Shown: piece by piece, positions 18,100-25,836 of the stretch
How positions within the stretch are numbered: the stretch's first letter is position 1
Layout of the letters: each line of letters opens with the position of its first letter
DNA from: Oceanihabitans sediminis
GTDB taxonomy: Bacteria > Bacteroidota > Bacteroidia > Flavobacteriales > Flavobacteriaceae
Assembly (NCBI RefSeq): GCF_003337215.1
Contig: NZ_QPIG01000002.1
Location: 434,001 to 498,000, forward strand
DNA: 64,000 nucleotides
Direction of reading: 5' to 3'
Translations under genes and position numbers: made by a program
Notes under the pieces: model-generated
The model's database searches: none
What the model was told of the DNA's origin: nothing
The model's input: only the letters and a program-made list of their open reading frames with translations

Positions 18100-18857
18100 T
18101 ACACACCACTATCCACTTTTACAATAGATAATGGATTGTAAGCGCCATTTTTAAGCGGATACATTTGGCCATTAACCTCTTGATAAAACTCAATACCTAG
18201 TGCTAAAAACAAAGGGTTTGTACTGTTAGCAGTAACAGCATTACTCAAATTGATAGCTGCAGTTGCAGTGGTATCCCATGGAAATATGGTTGTTTCTGAA
18301 GTAGCAACAACAAAAGTTTCTGCTTCAAAGTCCACTTCAGCACCACCAGAAACCATTTTAAAATGAGTCGTACCACTTGGAGCTGCAATCATATTCGATG
18401 GAATAAAAGACGCTAAATCTGCATCCAAAGTACCAGCTACACGATCAATCGTTGCTGTAAATGGAGCAAATAAACTCGTTCCTAATTTCCCTCGAATATT
18501 AAATTCAAATCCAAATAATAATTCAGCTTCACCATCAATCACGTTTCGTAATCCACGTACACTAGTCGTGTCCGCTTGAATCACTTTTACCATAGATTGG
18601 GTTAATCTGCTTACCATTCTGCTATCTGCAGAATTTAAGAGCAATGGACGTAATGCAGTTCTTAAAAGTTTACCTGCCTTCCCTGCTCTACCAAACTCCG
18701 ACCCATTTTCACGCGTTCTTTGAAACGCAGGATCATTTGCAATTCTATTTGCATCAATACCACCTTTTTCGCGAGCTAAATGTCCGTCTTGGGTTTTATA
18801 AAAGGTAATATCTCCAATAGTACCTTTTAATTTAATTATGCCTGTTTGCTTTGCCAT
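18099..18857 (-). CDS. conserved 252-residue protein of a phage-like cassette
   Basis: I recognise the wording but not a function. It opens with MAKQTGIIKLKGTIGDITFY, then KTQDGHLAREKGG and DPAFQRTREN, a start that I have seen repeated in flavobacterial genomes beside DUF5675 genes. The N-terminal 90 residues look like the capsid- or tail-tube-associated start of a structural protein, and the C-terminal half is beta-rich. There is no signal peptide. It is the first gene of a four-gene minus-strand group and has its own upstream gap of 300 bases. Confidence 0.65.
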   Translation of the reverse strand: MAKQTGIIKLKGTIGDITFYKTQDGHLAREKGGIDANRIANDPAFQRTRENGSEFGRAGKAGKLLRTALRPLLLNSADSRMVSRLTQSMVKVIQADTTSVRGLRNVIDGEAELLFGFEFNIRGKLGTSLFAPFTATIDRVAGTLDADLASFIPSNMIAAPSGTTHFKMVSGGAEVDFEAETFVVATSETTIFPWDTTATAAINLSNAVTANSTNPLFLALGIEFYQEVNGQMYPLKNGAYNPLSIVKVDSGV

Positions 18858-19158
18858 AATTTTAAATATTTAGTTAAACATTCCGTTTAAATCTTTAAGA
18901 TGTTGCAACAAACTTGATAGATTTTAAAACAAATATGACGTGACTAAATCAATAATAAAAGCAAGCTCGATTCCATATGTCACTATCTGCTACAGATGGC
19001 AGAAAACAACATAAATAACCTCTAAAAAGGCGTGAAAGTTGAGGTATCTTTCTAAAAGAAGAATTAAATTAAAAAAATAGTATTTTTATTCAGGCTTAAA
19101 GTAGAATCATTTAGTAAGCTAATGTATATCAAAGCCTAATCAAAAGTATAGATAGTAT
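18858..19158. other. non-coding gap between divergent cassette genes
   Basis: This 301-base gap separates the minus-strand cassette from the plus-strand regulator, so promoters for both should lie here. I see short palindromes (ATCTG-CTA-CAGAT near 18986) but no clear TAnnTTTG element and no gene. Confidence 0.4.
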
Positions 19159-19362
19159 ATGAAAAATGACATGCAAAGAGTATGCATCTATCCAAAAGAC
19201 GTTCAGCTAATCACAGGAAAGAGTTATCGTCAAAGTGTTAGACTCGTACGGAAAATTAAAGAAGAGCTCAATAAAACCACCAATGAGTTCCTAACCATTG
19301 ATGAGTTTTGTTCTTATGCTGGCATAAAATATGAACAAGTCTCTCACTTGATTTTAGGATAG
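19159..19362 (+). CDS. small putative DNA-binding protein
   Basis: A 67-residue protein with the look of a phage or element regulator: YPKDVQLITGKSYRQSVRLVRKIKEEL is a helix-turn-helix-like stretch and LTIDEFCSYAGIKYEQVSHLI a second helical pair. It diverges from the phage-like cassette and probably controls it. The assignment rests on size, composition and position. Confidence 0.55.
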   Translation: MKNDMQRVCIYPKDVQLITGKSYRQSVRLVRKIKEELNKTTNEFLTIDEFCSYAGIKYEQVSHLILG

Positions 19363-19604
19363 TAAATCCATTTGGTAATTGAGGAGATAATTCATCAACA
19401 AAAACAATCTACGCCCTATTAATACTAGTTCAAATTTTAGTATTCTATATCTAAAAACCCTTGTATTTATTGACTTAATTCACTATTTTTACAATACACA
19501 ATTTAGTGGTATCTAGTACGTTAAAAAAGGAGTCCAAATCGGTTACCTTAATTGATAATAAAATTATAAGCAACTGATTTATAACAGCATAGAACGAGGA
19601 ATAA

Positions 19605-19621
19605 AATCCCTCTTTCTCCGC
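19605..19621 (+). other. 3' end of a tRNA-Ser-like gene, probable attachment site
   Basis: AATCCCTCTTTCTCCGC is the sequence of a T-loop 3' arm plus acceptor 3' strand as found in bacterial tRNA-Ser genes (5' partner GGAGAAAG). Upstream bases do not supply the matching acceptor strand or a cloverleaf, and the T stem is degenerate (GAGG with AATAAAATC between). A tRNA 3' end without its 5' part is the usual mark of integration by a tyrosine recombinase. Confidence 0.6.
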
Positions 19622-19644
19622 TTAGAGATTAACAAATCTCACCA

Positions 19645-19677
19645 AAAGCCGATAAACACTATGTTTATCGGCTTTTT
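19645..19677 (+). terminator. rho-independent terminator
   Basis: AAAGCCGATAAAC at 19645-19657 pairs with GTTTATCGGCTTT at 19663-19675, loop 5 bases, followed by a T-run to 19677. It follows the tRNA-like remnant as a native tRNA terminator would. Confidence 0.85.
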
Positions 19678-19722
19678 CATTTCTACACTTTATCAAATAA
19701 AACCATCTAAAACCATAGGCAT

Positions 19723-19769
19723 CGGTTCACTATTCGGTTCACTATTTGTAAAATTCCAATAGTGAACCG
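19723..19769. repeat. three copies of CGGTTCACTATT, arm-type sites
   Basis: CGGTTCACTATT occurs at 19723-19734 and immediately again at 19735-19746, and its exact complement AATAGTGAACCG at 19758-19769. Tandem plus inverted 12-mers about 100 bases from a tRNA end match the arm-type binding sites of tyrosine integrases. Confidence 0.75.
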
Positions 19770-20094
19770 AATGAACTATGAAAAGATAATTAGATTCAAA
19801 CAAAAGAAATATCCCCACATTATCCCCACTTAACAAAGTTTTACTCCCACCTTAATGACAAAGTGAATTATTTATTTCTAAAATGGTAAAAGATAATCTA
19901 CAACAGCATTTCATCTGACAAACAATCAGTTACGTTTAACCATCCTGGATCCTGCTTTTAAAATCACAAAAGCAAATTCTCACAATTAGTATTATTTCAC
20001 TAAATTACAAACGCGAAAAACTTAAAACCTATAACTAGAAGGGTGTAAATTAAAGGAATAGTATTCCTGTATTTAACCCTTTATCTAGAACATT

Positions 20095-20640
20095 ATGAAA
20101 AAAATATTATCAATAATCTCATTATTTCTAATCATTAGCTGCTCAAGCTCTCAAAAAGTAGTTAAGGAAGCAAAATGTCCGAAAATATATAAGAATAAGT
20201 ATACCGAAATATTATCTGAAAAATATGAAACTATCTATAATAATGACACAATATCATTTAACGAAATAAGATTTGAATGTGTCTTTTCAGCATTTTACTC
20301 ACATAAGGTTATGTTTGATAAATTCGGAAAGTGGGACAAAACAATTTATCCAAGTAATAAGAAGCATCCGATTTTAGTTTGGGAAAAAGTAGAGTTATTC
20401 TCAAATGGTGAAAAATATAATGTATACACAAACGGAATGGAGGAATGGAAACACATTTATGCGTCTGTCATGGTATTTGACGAAAACAACAAAGATTTAC
20501 TCTCTAATGAATCAACTCAAAAAGAAAGACTTACAAACTATTTTGCAGATTTAATTAAGAATCATAAAACGGAGAAAAGAGATTTTTATGAAGCTTACTG
20601 GACAACGGTTGACCCAGAACATTGGGAAAACATAAAATGA
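20095..20640 (+). CDS. hypothetical lipoprotein
   Basis: A 181-residue protein with a lipoprotein signal peptide: MKKILSIISLFLIISCSSSQ, with the lipobox ending at C16. The mature part is polar, with no family I recognise. It is probably anchored to a membrane facing the periplasm or the surface. It lies alone, after the att-like junction, and may be the first gene of the chromosome proper or part of the element. Confidence 0.7.
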   Translation: MKKILSIISLFLIISCSSSQKVVKEAKCPKIYKNKYTEILSEKYETIYNNDTISFNEIRFECVFSAFYSHKVMFDKFGKWDKTIYPSNKKHPILVWEKVELFSNGEKYNVYTNGMEEWKHIYASVMVFDENNKDLLSNESTQKERLTNYFADLIKNHKTEKRDFYEAYWTTVDPEHWENIK

Positions 20641-20643
20641 TAA

Positions 20644-20781
20644 AAATATTTCCTAGGCTATAAAACCATAGAAGACTATGGCTCCGAAGACTTTTATTGT
20701 TTCGATGATCTAGACGTAGAACCTACCGAAAGAAACTACAGAAAATCCTGTAACGTCATTGATGTAATCTTCTTATCCTGA
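20644..20781 (+). pseudogene. C-terminal gene fragment
   Basis: From a TAA at 20641 the frame is open to TGA at 20779-20781 without a start codon. It reads LGYKTIEDYGSEDFYCFDDL and continues with VEPTERNYRKSCNVIDV. This is protein-like rather than random and looks like the last 45 residues of an enzyme, possibly an acetyltransferase tail (G-Y/F-K-T-I-E). The body of the gene is gone. Confidence 0.45.
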
Positions 20782-20866
20782 TACCAACACCATATAATCG
20801 ACACATTATTTTTCACACCAAAAACATTAGCTTGTTTTGAATATAGGGAATATTAGCTTAACTTAT

Positions 20867-20874
20867 TACTTTTG
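20867..20874 (+). promoter_or_regulatory. -7 element TACTTTTG before the GNAT frame
   Basis: TACTTTTG fits the Bacteroidota -7 consensus TAnnTTTG and lies about 50 bases before the GNAT frame. A matching -33 TTTG at the ideal 19-base spacing is not visible. Confidence 0.4.
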
Positions 20875-20925
20875 CTAATAGCATCCTAAAACAGTATAAG
20901 TAAGTAGTAATTAAACACACACAAT

Positions 20926-21243
20926 ATAAAAACCGAATATATCGACATTCCACTAGTAAAAAACGAAGAAAAAAAACGCTTCGAAATTAATATTGATGGT
21001 CATTTTGCCTTTATAAATTATGGGGAATTTGGTAACCAAATAGCATTAGTTCATACGGAAGCCGAACCTGAATTAGCTGGAAAAGGTGCCGCAAGTGCTG
21101 TAGTTGAGAAAACCTTACAATATCTTGATGAGAATAATATCTCATTACTTCCTTTTTGCCCTTATGTTTTTGCTTATATAAAAAAGCATCCTGAATGGAA
21201 GCGTATAGTTAGTCCGAAGTTTAAAGGTTATGATAAACTTTAA
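20926..21243 (+). CDS. GNAT acetyltransferase (COG2388/NATD1 type) with ATA in place of a start codon
   Basis: An intact 105-codon frame encodes a short GNAT of the COG2388 class: FAFINYGEFGNQIALVHTEA, ELAGKGAASAVVEK (acetyl-CoA binding loop) and LLPFCPYVFAYIKKHPEW, the family's diagnostic Cys-Pro-Tyr and HPEW end. The frame has no ATG, GTG or TTG between the upstream stop at 20908-20910 and TAA at 21241-21243. The position where homologues should start (KTEYIDIP) is preceded by ATA at 20926-20928. Either the gene starts at a rare AUA codon or it lost its start by one base change and is newly silent. The rest of the reading frame is undamaged. Confidence 0.7.
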   Translation: MKTEYIDIPLVKNEEKKRFEINIDGHFAFINYGEFGNQIALVHTEAEPELAGKGAASAVVEKTLQYLDENNISLLPFCPYVFAYIKKHPEWKRIVSPKFKGYDKL

Positions 21244-21336
21244 TAAGCTAATTAACATCTTCTAAAAAAGGCAACTTAGCTTTTCAAGTTAAAAACATCT
21301 AGAAATTAGACTTTTAAAATTAAAATTCATAAACTC

Positions 21337-22227
21337 ATGTCAAACGTCAAACTTATTATAGAAGAACGTGCTGCTGATATCGGTAATTTTATGGTAGGCC
21401 GTTTATTACCATTTCGTCAAAAACGCATGGTAGGTCCCTTTATATTTATAGATCATATGGGCCCTGCACAATTAGGTCCAAATGAAAATATGGATGTAGA
21501 TATGCACCCACATATTGGCTTATCTACCTTAACATTTTTATTTGAAGGATCTGTATTTCACAGGGACAGCTTAGGTACTGCAATCGAAATAAAACCAGGT
21601 GCCGTAAATTGGATGACAGCAGGAAAAGGTGTAGTTCATACGGAACGTACGCCAGAGTATCTTCGAAACCAAGAGAAAAAATTACACGGATTACAAATAT
21701 GGGTGGCTCTACCTAAAGAAGACGAGCAGTGCGAACCTTCCTTTACACATATAAACGCAAATGACTTACCAGCTTGGGAGGAGGATGAAGTGAAATACAA
21801 ACTCATTGCAGGGGAAGTTTTTGGCAAAAAATCACCCGTTCCGGTTTATAGTCCGTTGTATTTAATAGAGATTAAAACAGAAAAAGCAAAGACAATAAAT
21901 ATTGGAGAACATCTATTTGGCGAAAGTGCCTTATATATTTTAGAAGGGGAAGTTAAATCAGACGGAAATAGCTTTGGACCTAAGCAAATATTAGTAGCCA
22001 AAGACAGTTCCTTATGTGCTTTTGAAATGGAAGCAAACACCTCTGTTTATATATTTGGTGGAGAGGCATTTCCTGAAGAACGATTTATCGAATGGAACTT
22101 TGTGTCCTCTAAAAAAGAATTAATTGAGAAGGCGAAAAAAGATTGGAATAACGATGCCTTTCCTAAGGTTCCAAACGAAACTGTACGAGTTCCTTTACCG
22201 CAACCTAAATCCTTTAAATCTAAATAA
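21337..22227 (+). CDS. pirin family protein
   Basis: A 296-residue bicupin. The N-terminal cupin has the pirin metal-site signature: HPHIGLSTLTFLFEGSVFHRDS, then GAVNWMTAGKGVVHTER, which supplies three His and one Glu for Fe(II). The second cupin is less conserved, as is usual. Members act as quercetin dioxygenase-like enzymes or redox-sensing regulators in the cytoplasm. The OsmC gene follows 5 bases later, suggesting a small stress operon. Confidence 0.9.
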   Translation: MSNVKLIIEERAADIGNFMVGRLLPFRQKRMVGPFIFIDHMGPAQLGPNENMDVDMHPHIGLSTLTFLFEGSVFHRDSLGTAIEIKPGAVNWMTAGKGVVHTERTPEYLRNQEKKLHGLQIWVALPKEDEQCEPSFTHINANDLPAWEEDEVKYKLIAGEVFGKKSPVPVYSPLYLIEIKTEKAKTINIGEHLFGESALYILEGEVKSDGNSFGPKQILVAKDSSLCAFEMEANTSVYIFGGEAFPEERFIEWNFVSSKKELIEKAKKDWNNDAFPKVPNETVRVPLPQPKSFKSK

Positions 22228-22232
22228 AAACA

Positions 22233-22625
22233 ATGAAAAAAGTAAAAGCGAGCATTGGCTCACAAAAATATAAAACAGAAATTCAAGCCAAAAATCACAT
22301 CATCACAGCAGATGAACCAGTAGAAGTTGGCGGTCAAAATTTAGGCTTCACTCCTACCGAATTATTAGAGTCTTCTTTAGCAACATGTACTGCAATGACT
22401 TTAAGAATGTATGCCGATAGAAAAGAATGGGAATTAAAAGAAGCTAAAGTAAATGTAAGTTTTAAACGAAATATTAAAACGCACGAAATTAAATTTAGAA
22501 AAGAAATAGAGCTTTTTGGAAACCTTACTGATGAGCAACGTGAGAAGTTATTAGAAATGGGAAAAAAATGTCCGATTGAGAAAATATTAAAAGGAGATAT
22601 TACAGTTGATTCTAAGCTTCTATAG
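22233..22625 (+). CDS. OsmC family peroxidase-like protein
   Basis: A 130-residue OsmC/YhfA-type protein. EPVEVGGQNLGFTPTELLES places the catalytic-side Glu, LATCTAMTLRMYA carries the first cysteine and KKCPIEKILKG the second, the two-Cys pair that reduces organic hydroperoxides. It follows the pirin gene by 5 bases and is closed by a hairpin terminator. Function in oxidant detoxification follows from the family. Confidence 0.9.
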   Translation: MKKVKASIGSQKYKTEIQAKNHIITADEPVEVGGQNLGFTPTELLESSLATCTAMTLRMYADRKEWELKEAKVNVSFKRNIKTHEIKFRKEIELFGNLTDEQREKLLEMGKKCPIEKILKGDITVDSKLL

Positions 22626-22657
22626 ATTTTTACATTGAAATATTCAGCAAAATAACC

Positions 22658-22688
22658 ATAGCCTATAAACATAATATTTATAGGCTAT
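22658..22688 (+). terminator. hairpin terminator after OsmC
   Basis: ATAGCCTATAAA at 22658-22669 pairs with TTTATAGGCTAT at 22677-22688 (12 bp, loop 7). A short interrupted T-run follows. Confidence 0.75.
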
Positions 22689-22827
22689 TTCATTTTAACA
22701 ATTTTTGTCTTAAATTTCAAAAAACGAAAATTAGTTTTTTCATTGGAGAAGTAATAAAGCCCATGTTTATTATTTACTTTATCTACTCATACAGAAAACA
22801 CAAACCCTGATAATCAAAATATTTTTA

Positions 22828-23517
22828 ATGAATCAGAAACATCACATCGTATTCTTCACAGGAGCCGGCATAAGTCAAGAAAGTGGAATTGAAACCTTTA
22901 GAGATACAAATGGGCTTTGGCATAATAATAAGATAGAAGACATAGCATCTAAAGAAGGTTTTGAAAAAAAACCTCAAAAAGTATTAGACTTTTATAACGA
23001 AAGAAGAATAAAAGTAGAAAAAGTACAACCAAACTTAGCGCACGAACTAATAGCTTCGTTAGAAGACCGATATAAAGTTTCTGTAATTACACAAAATGTA
23101 GATGATTTACATGAAAGAGCAGGTTCTTCAAATGTTTTACACTTACATGGAGAACTAAACAAATGTAGAAGTAGCAAAGATGCTTCGTTTATATATCCTT
23201 GCACAAAACCTATTCAGGTTGGTGATTTGGCAGAAGATGCTAGTCAACTTCGCCCACATATCGTTTGGTTTGGAGAAGAGGTTACCGAAATAGAAAAAGC
23301 AATTGAAATAACGCAAACTGCCGACTTGTTTATAATTATTGGAACTTCAATGGTTGTGCAACCTGCAGGATCTTTATTATTATCTGTACCAGTAGATGCG
23401 CAAACAGTATATATTGATACAAACCCTGATGTAGAAGAAGGAATCAATTTATTAGTTCTTAAAGAAAAAGCTACAGATGGAATGAAGCAATTAGTAGAAG
23501 ATTATTTACCTTACTAA
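22828..23517 (+). CDS. cobB: Sir2-type NAD-dependent deacylase
   Basis: A 229-residue sirtuin. FFTGAGISQESGIETFRD is the NAD-binding opening, TQNVDDLHERAG and LHLHGEL contain the catalytic His, and IIGTSMVVQPAG closes the Rossmann fold. FYNERR near residue 54 supplies the Tyr and Arg that in E. coli CobB and SIRT5 favour succinyl- and malonyl-lysine, so desuccinylase activity is likely. The zinc loop is short, with only two cysteines (NKCRSS, YPC), as in some bacterial class III members. It stands alone in its own transcript. Confidence 0.9.
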   Translation: MNQKHHIVFFTGAGISQESGIETFRDTNGLWHNNKIEDIASKEGFEKKPQKVLDFYNERRIKVEKVQPNLAHELIASLEDRYKVSVITQNVDDLHERAGSSNVLHLHGELNKCRSSKDASFIYPCTKPIQVGDLAEDASQLRPHIVWFGEEVTEIEKAIEITQTADLFIIIGTSMVVQPAGSLLLSVPVDAQTVYIDTNPDVEEGINLLVLKEKATDGMKQLVEDYLPY

Positions 23518-23553
23518 ATTAGTATGTATCACTAATTCTTAAAAACCAATAAA

Positions 23554-23724
23554 TTGAAAAAAAATCTCCCATTTATCATAATTTTACTGAGCTCCGTTTT
23601 ATTAATTAGAGAAATTATATTTTTAAAAGAAGAAAATACAGGTTTTTGGCTAAGTATTTCAACTAGTATATTATTAATAATCGCAATGATTTTACTAATT
23701 AGAGAGAACAAAAAACAAGATTAA
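23554..23724 (+). CDS. 56-residue membrane protein, TTG start
   Basis: A 57-codon frame opens with TTG at 23554 (KKNLPFIIILLSSVLLIREI follows) and ends TAA at 23722-23724. Two hydrophobic segments (about 6-22 and 34-48) are joined by a charged turn (FLKEENTGFW), giving a small hairpin membrane protein. It ends 8 bases before the DUF1810 gene, so they may be co-transcribed. No family is recognised. Confidence 0.55.
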   Translation: MKKNLPFIIILLSSVLLIREIIFLKEENTGFWLSISTSILLIIAMILLIRENKKQD

Positions 23725-23732
23725 GAGAACAT

Positions 23733-24155
23733 ATGAATGACGAATTTAATTTAGAAAGGTTTATTGAAGCTCAAAAATCAGATTACGATAGGGCTTTAGA
23801 AGAAATTAAAAACGGTAAAAAGCATAGCCATTGGATGTGGTATATCTTCCCACAATATAAAAACTTAGGAATAAGTGAAATTTCAAAAAGATATGCTATA
23901 CAAAGTAAAGAAGAAGCACTAAGCTACTTCAACCATCCTATTTTAGGCAAAAGACTGCATGAAATAACATTGACATTTCTTTCTACAGAAAACAAATCGG
24001 CATTCGAAATCTTAGGAAGTCCAGATCATTTTAAAATGAAGTCTTGTATGACTCTTTTTCATCTAGCACAAAATGAAACTGATCTTTTTAAAAAAGTGAT
24101 AGATGTCTTTTATAAAGGAAGTTTATGCGATAAAACAAAGAAAAACTTAAATTAA
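23733..24155 (+). CDS. DUF1810 family protein
   Basis: A 140-residue protein of the DUF1810 family, recognised by NLERFIEAQKSDYDRALEEI near the start, then GKKHSHWMWYIFPQ and YAIQSKEEALSYFNHPILG. The HWMWYIFPQ motif is diagnostic. Cytoplasmic; no biochemical role is established that I know of, although related folds bind nucleotides or calpastatin-like partners in annotation. Confidence 0.9.
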   Translation: MNDEFNLERFIEAQKSDYDRALEEIKNGKKHSHWMWYIFPQYKNLGISEISKRYAIQSKEEALSYFNHPILGKRLHEITLTFLSTENKSAFEILGSPDHFKMKSCMTLFHLAQNETDLFKKVIDVFYKGSLCDKTKKNLN

Positions 24156-24222
24156 AATAAAAGCGAAGCATAAAGGGAATTTAATTGTAAATTAAGCATA
24201 CAAAAGTTATACGAATCCGATT

Positions 24223-24783
24223 ATGAAAACATACTTCGCTACCTTTCTATTTTTGCTCATAAGCGCTTCAGTATTTGCGCAAAACATTCCCTTCAATCAA
24301 AACCCAAAATACACTTCAAGCGTTAATCCTAATTATAATTCTAGAATAAATCCTGAATATACTTCAGATATAAACCCTAGGTACAATACAGAGATTAACC
24401 CAAAATATAACGCGAAAATTAACCCTACATTCAATTCGAGTATAAACCCAAAATATCTATCTAAACTAAACCCAACTTACAACTCTAAAATAAATCCTAA
24501 ATACAACAATAACCTTAACCCTTTATATACTTTTACAGATAAAAAGTATCTTTTCAATGAAGCCTCTGAAGCTATTGGAGTACTGATTTACGCTAACTCT
24601 GATGTATATTTATATTACGATATGAACAACGAATGGATTGGCTATTTTATACGGGCTAATACCAATTACAATCTTTTTAGTTTAGATAGTGAATGGACAA
24701 ACAAATATTTGTGCTCCGATTTACAGAATGGTTATAATTTATTTGAATCTAATGGAGAATGGACAGGAAATCACGTTAAATAA
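24223..24783 (+). CDS. secreted protein with ten 8-residue NPxY repeats
   Basis: A 186-residue protein. The signal peptide (KTYFATFLFLLISASVFAQ) ends at about residue 20. Residues 27-104 are nine complete 8-residue repeats with consensus N-P-x-Y-N-S-x-I plus a tenth partial one. The C-terminal 80 residues contain three looser repeats around Y-N-L-F and EWTG. The protein is exported to periplasm or surface; the repeats may form an elongated beta structure or a binding surface. No known family. It appears to be a single-gene unit. Confidence 0.75.
   Translation: MKTYFATFLFLLISASVFAQNIPFNQNPKYTSSVNPNYNSRINPEYTSDINPRYNTEINPKYNAKINPTFNSSINPKYLSKLNPTYNSKINPKYNNNLNPLYTFTDKKYLFNEASEAIGVLIYANSDVYLYYDMNNEWIGYFIRANTNYNLFSLDSEWTNKYLCSDLQNGYNLFESNGEWTGNHVK
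24301..24534 (+). repeat. tandem 24-bp coding repeats
   Basis: Nine 24-base units run without gaps from 24301 to 24516 with a partial tenth to 24534. Each encodes NPxYxSxI-like octets. DNA copies are diverged while the Asn-Pro and aromatic positions are kept, which points to selection on the protein. Confidence 0.85.
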
Positions 24784-24897
24784 CAAAAAATAATATTTCA
24801 CTTTTTTACTGTATATTAAGCGGTTAATAAGATATAATTTCTCACTTTTACTTTTCAGAAAACAAAACAAGCTTCAAAATATTACAATTCAAATAAC

Positions 24898-25701
24898 ATG
24901 AAAAACTTACAAGGAAAAACAGTATTAATCACCGGTGGCGCATCTGGTATTGGTAAAATAATGACTCGTTTAATGCTTGAACGTCAAGCCAAAGTGATTA
25001 TATGGGATATTAACGAAACCAACATCAACGAAACGCTTAAAGATTTCTCTAAGTATTCTTCCCTTTTCAGTTTTAAAGTAGATGTTTCAAATTTTGAGGA
25101 AGTAAAAGAAACTGCTGCAAAAGTAAAGCAGGAAATAGGAATTGTAGATGTTGTTATAAATAACGCAGGTATTGTTGTTGGTAAATATTTCAACGAGCAT
25201 AGTGTAAAAGAAATAGATGCTACCATGCAAATTAACAGCCTTGCTCCTATGTATATCACAAAAGTATTCCTGGATGATATGCTAGCTCAAAACTCTGGCC
25301 ATATATGTAATATTGCTTCTTCTGGCGGACTAATTTCAAACCCTAAAATGTCGGTTTATGCTTCTAGTAAATGGGCGCTTATAGGATGGTCTGATAGTTT
25401 GCGACTAGAAATGATGCAGATGAAAAAGAACATTCATATTACTACCATAATGCCTTATTATATATATACTGGCATGTTTGATGGGGTGAGATCGAAAATT
25501 CCAATTTTAGAACCTGAAGCTGCCTCATTAACTATTATAAAAGCTATTGAAGGGAATAAAAGAATGGTAACAATTCCGGGATACATATATAGATTTACAA
25601 GATTTGGTCAAGCAATCATGTCTATAGATGTTTTTGATTGGTTTACAGGAAAAGTACTAGGTATTTACAAAACAATGGAGCACTTCGTAGGAAGAAAATA
25701 A
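24898..25701 (+). CDS. short-chain dehydrogenase/reductase
   Basis: A 267-residue classical SDR. TGGASGIGK near residue 11 binds the cofactor, NNAGIV is present near 88, a Ser lies in NIASSGG and the catalytic pair is Y-x-x-x-K in YASSKWALIGW. The C-terminal region has a longer hydrophobic tail than minimal SDRs, resembling the membrane-associated ketoreductase type (SDR family similar to DHRS). Substrate cannot be told. Confidence 0.9.
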   Translation: MKNLQGKTVLITGGASGIGKIMTRLMLERQAKVIIWDINETNINETLKDFSKYSSLFSFKVDVSNFEEVKETAAKVKQEIGIVDVVINNAGIVVGKYFNEHSVKEIDATMQINSLAPMYITKVFLDDMLAQNSGHICNIASSGGLISNPKMSVYASSKWALIGWSDSLRLEMMQMKKNIHITTIMPYYIYTGMFDGVRSKIPILEPEAASLTIIKAIEGNKRMVTIPGYIYRFTRFGQAIMSIDVFDWFTGKVLGIYKTMEHFVGRK

Positions 25702-25836
25702 TAAAAAGTTTTTAGCAAAACGGAAGCTTTTAAATAGAAATCGATATTTTTAATGTCATGATAATACACATATTGTTATATTAACCTTCCTTAATTTTAA
25801 TAAAGCACCCAAATAACCATAATAAATCTGTAACTT

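Larger units (their letters stand above)
19363..20094. other. non-coding junction carrying att-like elements
   Basis: No gene is seen in these 732 bases. They hold the tRNA-like 3' end, the terminator and the 12-bp motif triplet listed separately. From 19770 on the sequence is AT-rich with stops in all frames, and no integrase remnant could be read. Confidence 0.5.

Noticed and set aside
24301-24534. CRISPR-like tandem repeats
   Set aside because: Units are 24 bases without spacers and code for octapeptide repeats in an exported protein.
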